DNA from: Botrytis cinerea B05.10
Taxonomy: Eukaryota > Ascomycota > Leotiomycetes > Helotiales > Sclerotiniaceae
Assembly (NCBI RefSeq): GCF_000143535.2
Contig: NC_037319.1
Coordinates: 62,001 to 126,000 of the forward strand
DNA: 64,000 nt
Direction: 5' to 3'
The notes below the pieces were generated by a model that had not been told where the DNA came from, ran no database searches, and was given only the letters and a program-made list of their open reading frames with translations. Both the position numbers and the translations under genes were made by a program. Positions 55,815-64,000 of this stretch are shown here, piece by piece. Every line of letters starts with the position of its first letter. Position 1 is the first letter of the stretch.

Positions 55815-58800
55815 ATTGGTTCATCTTAGATGGATAGGGTGCAGTGAAATGAGATACGATACATGATAATGATACCCCACGGATCTTTCATACTTCTTCT
55901 TTCATCATATTTTAATGTTCTTCTTGTACATAGCCTTATTAGGTTGTGTACAATATTACATACATAGGGTTTAGAGTAGTTGGCGTTTGTTTTTGTTTTT
56001 GCGGGAGGATCGGAGAGACGTGAGATACATATGGGGTATATGCTGTGCATATATGGGTGATTACAATGGAATTGCATGGTTTTTAGATAGTTAGTTATAT
56101 GAATTTGAGATATTTGGATTTTGGACTTTGATTACTCCTTTTGCGTGTGAGGTGTGAGTGTGATTGTGAGAAAAAAGTTGCAGGGTGTGTCAATCATAAT
56201 GCTAAGTTTTTGTTTCCCTTTATGAAATTCGAATCAACAGGATTTCTTTGAAGCAAAGTGATACCACACATCACTCGTACTCTTCTAGTTCTGATCTCAG
56301 GCTATTATAGATGGTGAATTCTATGTCTTTTATTTTCTGCTTTTCCTCAGCTTACCTTATGTCAAGGGGAAGAAAGATAAAGGAGACTCGACTGAAGACT
56401 GGAGAAGAGAAGAAATAAGTTATGAATGGAGTGTGCTGGTGCTGGTGCAGTAGATTGTAGGCTCATGGATTAGAAGTGGTGTTAGACTTGGACTTGGGGT
56501 AGGAATTGGTTACGGATGGGATTTATCTTTGGAAGAAGGGGAAGAAGGGCTATGAGAGGAAAGGAGAAAGAAATGGAAGGAACGAGCTGGAGAGTTCTAT
56601 GGAGTGTGAGTGGGTCTATGGAGGAGCGAGATTGAGGAGCTGGGGATGGGATTGAGGCAGAGATATCAATATGTGGATGTGGAGGTAGAGGTGACTTGGC
56701 AGAAAGTGGGTGGGAAGGGAAGGTTACCAGCATTAGCCAGGTCCATAGTAGAATGTATTAGCAAGCACCAAGAGTCGGAGAGCTAAAGCTAGGTGGACGG
56801 ATTGCAGTCTTACAAATAATTGAAAAGAAGTTGCGAACACCAAGAATTAGTATAAATCTTTTCAGTTAATCAGAATCTATGATTACTACAAACCCACCCT
56901 CTAACCCGATCTATTCTGATCTGATCTGGCCCGTGTTCGATTTCCCCAAGCCAAGAAAGTGGAGAGGTCGGTACTGGGCGCGTTGAGCTTGTTTATTTGT
57001 TTTACTGTTGGGATCCGGACTGTTGTATGAATGCTCTCGCGTATAATACTGGGTCCTTGGGGTTTGTATTTTTGAAGTGGATTCCTTTGGAAGATGAACG
57101 AATGATTTTACTTTCAGGGTGTAGCATGTGATGACTTCGTTTGGATTGTTTTTGTGGGGGAGCTTTTTGGAGATGGTAGATCAGTTGAAAATTTACTAGT
57201 TTTGAATTGTATTTTTTATGCTTGGAGCGTGATTTGGAATTTGGAATTGTGTGATTCGGTACGTACAGACACCGGTGATGGAGATGGGAAAGAGTGATGT
57301 GCGAAGTAATTAGGTGGGTGGGTTTTATCCGATGCCGTATATTTTTCTATGGCATACAAAGTTCGGTGTTAAAGTGATTTATCCCCATACTTATTATGAT
57401 TCGGTTGAGGACGTTGTACCGGAGTCTCGGTTCTAAATCTTTGGGGAAGGGGTGAGTGCTGAAGTAAAGGGAACGGAGGAAGGGCACCACTTGTCCCTCC
57501 AAAGTGAGGTGGATTAGATACGGATGGGAGATTTGCGGATAATTGGGATGAGTGACTGATGATCTACTCTTCAGAGTTCTTTGGATTTCTTGGGAATAAA
57601 GGTAATACCAGTAGTCTGTGTTGAATTTGACTAGATCATAATGACCAAGTTTTGAGATTAGAGTGCAGTGTTTACTTTACTGTATTGGAATAAGTATCGA
57701 AAGCCACATAATCGGAATCACTTAGGTTGTAACATAAGTCATATACTTCCCCCTTCACATTCTACGTTACGTAGACGAAATGAAGATGGAGAAATATTTT
57801 GTATCTCGGATGGATATACATAATATCTGCCGAATGCGATATTATTCTCAGGTGAAGCTTCCCCATCAGAGGATGTTTGTTTGAGAAGCTGGTATGATCT
57901 ACACTAGCTTAGAGAACTAGCTCATTCTTAAATTTGATAGCTTGACTGATTTTTCTCTCTATTAGATTTGACCAGCTATTGAAAAGTTTCACGACCTAAT
58001 AAATGTTTCGATAGGGATCGACAGCGACCGTTTCAGAGATAAATTGGCGAGCCGTGTAGTGAGGCGGGATAATTAGGTTTAATAAGGTGCTCATGAGGGG
58101 TAGGTACTATAGGTCAGCATCGAAGAAATACAAAGATACGGCCTAGGCAAGAAAATTGCTAATGGACCTCGTTCCGGATAGCATGACTCCACTCCACTCT
58201 GCCATATTGGGCTTCGCTGAAATGACGTACATTGCAGTTTTTCTACCTTTTCGATTCACTAGAATCTTTCAAAATAGACGAGCTTGAAATTTCAGAACCC
58301 AGAACAGAACTTGGCGTCATGTAGAAGCAGAAGATGCTTGTGATTACTGCATGCTCGAGATATTTTCAGATCTCCCCTTCATATCCACTGGACTGTATCG
58401 TTGATGATTTTGATTTCGACAGGGAAAGGCATATGAATATTCTTATTTAGACTGGACGTCATATTCTATATTTGGTGGGTACTCTCAACACTACTAATGG
58501 CGCCGCGTCGCGCTTAATAACTGCTAGCAACTCAAATAGATTAAGTGAGGCTCTTCAAATTCTTACAATTTAAACTTTAGTACCATCAGCCTTAATTATG
58601 CACAAAACTCCATCAATTTTTGAAGAGGTCATGATCACCGCCAATGTAATACCAACAGCGCTATCGATGATGGTACTTTCATAGTTAACAACCCCGCTGG
58701 CTCAAACTTTAACCCTAGAATGTGAAAATTTGATCGAAGTAGGAGAATTTTAAGTTTAAGTCCATCGCCCAACTAGTCTTGTCTAGAGGGTGACTTAATC

Positions 58801-59042
58801 TGGTCCAAATGGAAGTATGGTAAGATCTTGCATAAATACTGCGAATTCCTTCCCTTGTAACCTTTTCTTTTGGGCCACACTCAGACAACATTTCGAACAT
58901 ATATTCAATATTACAACCACCTTGACAATATCCATATTGAACATATCATCACAGACTTCATTTGAAATTGATGATAACGACATACACACATACTTACCGT
59001 ATATATCATCTTACTTATTATCAATTTCAAATATCTCCAACA
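55815..59042. other. 3.2-kb intergenic region
   Basis: Contains the glucanase 3' UTR and the promoter of the next gene. G/A-rich stretches at 56480-56720 create a spurious antisense frame. Composition otherwise is ordinary. No element termini or RNA genes recognised. Confidence 0.55.
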
Positions 59043-59774
59043 ATGGCCACACCATCGAACCCAACGGAGACCACAGCCGCCCCCGAACATCCTCTTCCCC
59101 GTATCATAATTCGATCACCTAAAGAAATGGAACGTATCAGAAGACTCAGAAAGAACCTGGCAAACTCTCATCCGAGTGTAAAAACATATGCCCATGACGC
59201 AAGATGTGGAGAACCCAGCGGCGCTCCTGCAAAAATGAAAAGGGATAGCACAAATCTTGGTATGAAACTTGGAAAGACACTCCATCACAGGGAATATTTG
59301 ATCAAAGAATTGGGAGTATTTGGAATGGTAGCCAATAGTGAGAAGAGAAAACTTTTATATAAGAATTGGGTACGAATTACAAAGGTTGCATTGCAAAAGG
59401 AAGAAGAAAGTGTCTTCAAAGAGTACAGAAGATTGGCCTCCAATTTGATGTTAAGAAGGAAATCAATATGTGCAAAACTTGGTACTAGTCCCATGGATAG
59501 AAAGGCTTTGGAGAAAATGTTGGTTGAGATAAAGGACAAGCAGAGAGAGGCGGTAACTGCTTGTGTGAAGGAACGCGAAAAGGTGCACATGCATCGAGTC
59601 AAGATGGAGAACAAAATGAAAGAGATAAAAGAATTGCTTGCTGAGATGAGCGAGTTCCCTCAAGGAGATCTTGCTAAAATCTGGGGTGAGGGTTACGATC
59701 AAGCATTTAAAGGCATTGGCCGAAAACGCACCTGGGAGGAAAGCCAATTAGGCGAAATCAGTGAACTGGTTTGA
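59043..59774 (+). CDS. Basic helical protein of unknown function, 243 aa
   Basis: Single exon; I chose the ATG at 59043 (MATPSNPTETTAAPEHPLPR), since upstream in-frame codons look like leader. After a short disordered start, the chain is Lys/Arg/Glu-rich helix (KEMERIRRLRKNLANS, NSEKRKLLYKNWVRITKVALQKEEESVFKEYRRLASNLMLRRK, EIKDKQREAVTACVKEREKVHMHRVKMENKMKEIKELLAEM), with coiled-coil character in the last third. It ends EGYDQAFKGIGRKRTWEESQLGEISELV. No signal peptide or membrane segment, and no family is recognised. The TATAAATA at 58831 could serve as a core promoter about 210 bp upstream. Confidence 0.65.
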   Translation: MATPSNPTETTAAPEHPLPRIIIRSPKEMERIRRLRKNLANSHPSVKTYAHDARCGEPSGAPAKMKRDSTNLGMKLGKTLHHREYLIKELGVFGMVANSEKRKLLYKNWVRITKVALQKEEESVFKEYRRLASNLMLRRKSICAKLGTSPMDRKALEKMLVEIKDKQREAVTACVKEREKVHMHRVKMENKMKEIKELLAEMSEFPQGDLAKIWGEGYDQAFKGIGRKRTWEESQLGEISELV

Positions 59775-61840
59775 ATTGACCACTAAATCTCTTCAGATTG
59801 AGACAAGGAATAAGATAATGTACTTATTAATTGGGCCAACAGAGCATTAGCGGCTTCTGTCAAAGTTCCAATTTAAAATAAAAAAATGTAACTTTACAAC
59901 AACATGGTTGTGATGTGAACGATTTCTTTGTGTCAATGTGAGAAAATCGATGGATTGTGCAAGATAACAACATTCCAAGTTGACCAGGCCTCACTTGCCT
60001 GTACCATAACGTAGAATATAAAGATTCCTCCTGAGATTTGACTTGTTTGCGTACATCTTTACGGCGAGTGGGGTAAGCGTGAAGAACTTCATGCAATACT
60101 GCAATATGTAGATGTGTTGAAACTCCCTGCGGTTCTGCTGTGATTATTTTGAGGCAACTAGAGGAATACATGGTGCAAAATATGTTTTGATGCTGTCAAG
60201 TCGACATTGTCCTTTGTAGAGTTTGAGGTTATTCACATTGAAAAACGAGGTGATGTTGGGAGGTTGTGCTTAGTCAGCACCGTCATATGCGAGGTGATTA
60301 AGAAGGTGAATTGTGTCTAACCGAATGCCATCAAGATTTGAGACATGATGTTAAGACAATTGAGATGCTGAGTGTCAAACTGACGACGGAGATTCATAGT
60401 AGAGGGGATAAGATATCCCAGAAGAAGAGCATATTCATGTAGAAGTACGCAGGATCAAGTGTGCAAGATCAAGTATAGTTGATCACCTACGTGGAAGAGG
60501 AACATACTTCGCGATGTGTGTTTCTTTCATGGAGAGGCTTAGAAGCGTGAGAGACAATGGTATGACAGAAGCATGCAAGACAGTGTCACAGTATGGGCCG
60601 CACCTAACATAAGAAGTGTGAATAGACTTCTTAACTTCTCAACTTCTTGATCTAATCTTGTCCTTTCCAACAGTAACCTACTCACGCATACAGCCAGGGA
60701 AGAAGTGGCCATTCTTATATTTCCGATCCAACACTTTTCGCTGTAAATTTACCCGAATTTGCAACGATCAGTTGATTTGAGGACAGAAGGGAGCCAGTTT
60801 AAGTTACAGTAACACAGGTAGTCACAGAAAGATGTAAGCAATTTGCAAATTTGGGGGTTTGTGGATTCATTAGATTTTCCAAAAAATGGAGATGTGGCAA
60901 TATTTGAAGGCGGTGAATAACTCATTTCCAAACAACCTCGACAGCAAAGCAATCTTCTAGACACTTTCAACAATTGGGCGTGAATTGATTACTCCATCAG
61001 AGATAAGTAGGTAGCTCTGGTGTCTATCCTTGGAATGTTCAACGCATGAATAATCTATTGATATAATAGATGATTTGTATGGAATGCAATGTACCTCCAA
61101 CATACATCAGAGCTGAGTCTTCATTCTACAAGCATCTTACCTAGATATCACAACATCACATTATCATACATCCCACTCCGCCACAAATGGTCACAAACTT
61201 GCAGTGTCACCCTGGTTGATTCTCGTTTTAGCAGGAGCCTCGGAACTCCCCTCTCAATGTTGGTTCTTGCCGCAAAAGGCGTGGAGCTGGAAATGAGGCA
61301 TTTTTGTAATACATGAGGGATTTTAGCCTGCTCGAATCCGGAGGCGAGGATAAGAAACTTCATAATTCGTCCCTCTTTGGAAAGCTTACGGCTTGCAATC
61401 CTCCAAGATAAGACATCCAAACCCAGTGATAAATTTCAAATTGTCAAAGGTATCACAATGAGTAGAGCTCAGGTGTCATTGATAGTTCGATGTCAGCTGT
61501 GGGGATGTCAGTTGTAGAGATATCTACCCTTCGGGACCCATGAAATCTAATCTGTGTATCCCTGGTGGAAGGGCAATTGGCCAATGGGTAGCTTTACTTC
61601 TAATTCTCGAGGTGGAATGAGATTAAAGAAAAAAAAATGATATTATTATGGCTTGGAATAGTATAAGTGAATTCAGATTCCCATAGATGTCATGGGAAAT
61701 TTCCTCTATGTTTAATCTTGTGTCGTTTCATCGTTCTCTATACACTTGACCTCCTTTCCGAGTGCAGCATCTTTAGCACCTGTTCGGATTATATTCGCCC
61801 GAGCGGAGGACGAACAGAGTTCTTGAAAGTTGGTACTAAG
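59775..61840. other. 2.1-kb intergenic region
   Basis: No supported gene; short frames on both strands lack motifs. The last 100 bp are the leader of the potassium transporter gene. Confidence 0.55.
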
Positions 61841-64000
61841 ATGGCAGATCTATCTCAGCACATTCAGTTCAGAGATGAAATCAAGCCTGTGAGGTCAAAC
61901 AGATCAAATGGGCTGGCATTTGGAGATGTTTTGGCAGAATCGAAAGTGTCTCAGATGGCATCTAGTTACGACTTTGAGGAGAAGGCATTAGAGATTGCCA
62001 ATGAAGATTTGAACAAGAAGAAGAAACAGGTATGTATTTAGTCGATATTCAAGCAATTCCGCGGGGGGTTCAATCCTCTATTTGCTCTTCCTATATTTGC
62101 GCTTTGGGGGCTCCCTCGTGTCTTTCCAGCAGGCGAGTCTTCAAATCATTCTGCCCATTCTAATCTTTTCTAGACATATACAGGATGGATGCTTATGTGG
62201 CTGGCATATCAAAGTACTGGAGTTATTTACGGAGATATAGGTATGCTTTTAGTTCCCTTCCTAAGAAATCACACTGGCTTACATTTTATATCCAGGCACA
62301 AGTCCCTTATATGTTTACTCTTCCACTTTTACAAGTCACCCTTCATACGAAGATCTCGTGGGCGCACTATCTATAATAATCTGGACCCTCACACTTATGG
62401 TTTCGGTCAAATATGTTTTCATCGTATTGTCCGCGGATGATGATGGAGAAGGGGGCACATTCGCTCTATACAGTTTACTAGCCCGTTATGCACATATCGT
62501 TCGATCAGACCCGAATATTTCAGGAATGGTCAAGATGGAACGTCATCAAACCAACGATTTGAAACCTTCGAATAAAAATGTACGAACGTTCATCGAGGGA
62601 TCCGCAGTTGCTAGGGTGGTTCTAAAGTTCTTGGGTGTTTTAGGTGTTAGTATGGTTATGTCGTAAGTTCAAGGTGAAGGTACAAGAAGTTACTCCTCTA
62701 ATAACTACCAGGGATGGAATTTTAACACCCGCTCAATCTGTACTTGGGGCTATTCAAGGAATTGAAGTTGCACAGCCAGACATCAGCACTAGTACAATCG
62801 TCGGCACAACTTGCGCTATTCTCGTCGTACTATTTGCCATTCAACCTTTCGGGACTTCAAAAATTGCAACTACATTTGCGCCGATAGTTATGATTTGGTT
62901 ATTGTTCAACATGTGCACTGGCATCTACAACTTAACTCAGTACGATCACAGCGTTCTCAAAGCGTTTTCTCCTTATTTTGCCGGACGATACTTCATGCGA
63001 AACAAAGAGGAAGGATGGAAATCATTAGGCGGACTCTTACTCGCTTTCACCGGAGTAGAAGCACTCTTTGCAGATTTGGGTGCTTTCAGTAAAAGAGCCG
63101 TTCAAATTTCTTGGCTAGGCTTTACTTATCCTTGCTTGTTATTGGCATATATTGGGCAAGCCGCATACATTTCTCAAGATGCCACAAAAACCGCTTACAC
63201 GAATCCTTTCTTCAATAGTGTTCCGCCAGGGACATTCTGTAAGTTTCACAGACATCTTCTACTTGTAATGAAGATCTACTAACATGATTCAGATTTCGCT
63301 CTTGTCATCGCAATTTTAGCCGCTATTGTTGCTTCACAAGCTATGATCACAGCTAGTTTCCAATTGCTATCACAGGTCATGAGATTGTCTTACTTTCCAC
63401 ACATCAAAACCGTTCATACTTCAAAGCTATTTCACGGGCAAGTGTATATGCCATTAGCAAACTGGCTTCTTATGATTGGTACAGTCGTGGTGACAACAGC
63501 ATACAGTAACGTGGGTTCTCCTTTTCACAACAACTCACCTGCAATACTCAATACATGGTACTAACATAACACTAGACAACTCGTCTCGGAAATGCCTACG
63601 GTGTTTGCGTAATCTTCGTAACCTTTATAACAACCTGCATGGTCTCCCTCGTCGCCATAATCATCTGGCGTATAAACGTCCTCATAGTCCTCATATTCTT
63701 CCTCGTCTTCGCCGCCCTCGACGGCGTCTACCTCTCAGCAGCCCTCATCAAAGTTCCCACCGGCGCATGGTTCACCCTTCTCCTCGCCTTCATCCTCTCC
63801 TGCATCTTCGTACTCTGGCGCTACGGAAAAGAACAACAATGGACCTCGGAAGCCCAAGACCGCATTCGCCCCTCCGAATTCATAACCACCGAGCTCCACT
63901 CCGGTACCCCTACATCTTGGCTCACTGCAGCATATGGTTCCCACCCCATCACTACCGTTCCAAGCGTCGGTATCTTCTTCGACAAAATCGGCGATCAGCT
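61841..64000 (+). CDS. KUP/HAK-type potassium transporter, 3' end cut by the window
   Basis: Exons 61841-62029, 62174-62240, 62296-62662, 62712-63238, 63293-63510 and 63576 to the window end; all junctions GT..AG and in phase. About 597 codons are present; fungal members are usually 750-850 aa, so the C-terminal cytosolic part is missing. The N-terminus is cytosolic (MADLSQHIQFRDEIK). YGDIGTSPLYVYSSTF, split by intron 2, is the family hallmark in TM1. GGTFALYSLLARYA, SDGILTPAQSVLGAIQG, FSPYFAGRYF, GGLLLAFTGVEALFADLGAFS, YIGQAAYIS and SNTTRLGNAYGVCVIFVT are further conserved blocks. The protein is a plasma-membrane H+-coupled high-affinity K+ importer with about 12 helices. Regulation by external K+ is known for the family but not visible here. 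Confidence 0.95.

Overview
The window looks like nuclear DNA of a filamentous ascomycete. Its genes carry short GT..AG introns of about 50-140 bp, often with a CTAAC-like branch point. The proteins include a fungal Hsp90 ending in MEEVD, retromer Vps5, Mediator Med11, TAF5, a GH55 glucanase and a KUP/HAK potassium transporter. There is also a decayed heterokaryon-incompatibility (HET) gene, and AT-rich blocks with solo LTRs and C-to-T/G-to-A decay that resembles repeat-induced point mutation (RIP). A leotiomycete such as the Botrytis/Sclerotinia lineage is my best guess; this is inference from general character only.

Region 1 (1-13.7 kb) is an AT-rich, repeat-dominated compartment. Two large arrays of a degenerate satellite built around ATTC-N3-GAAT and TATCTATTCG (1-3.4 kb and 11.05-13.75 kb) lie in opposite orientation. 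They enclose two minus-strand genes I cannot assign to any family: a long coiled-coil protein with 11-residue repeats and a 442-aa protein. The arrays have acted as an insertion sink. The left one holds a 440-bp Mutator-like MITE with 9-bp target duplications and a relic with 107-bp direct repeats. The right one holds a 187-bp solo LTR with 5-bp target duplications plus further LTR-like debris.

Region 2 (13.7-28 kb) is gene-poor. It has a metallophosphoesterase, a disordered protein ending in a prenylation box (TeaR-like candidate), a protein with a C-terminal J-like HPD motif, and a small basic protein.

Region 3 (28-46 kb) is a gene-dense housekeeping block: a mitochondrial flavin-reductase-like protein divergent from mitochondrial ribosomal protein bL31m, then VPS5, MED11 divergent from TAF5, an acidic low-complexity protein, a secreted Gly/Ser/Pro-rich protein and HSP90. 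Joining exons by reading frame gave complete proteins for all of these.

Region 4 (46-64 kb) is gene-poor again. A HET-domain pseudogene with nonsense changes at conserved Trp positions is interrupted by a solo LTR with perfect 5-bp target duplications. It is followed by a five-exon GH55 exo-beta-1,3-glucanase, a 243-aa basic helical protein of unknown function, and the first six exons of a KUP/HAK potassium transporter cut by the window end. I saw no tRNA, rRNA or CRISPR array. All coordinates and splice sites are read by eye.
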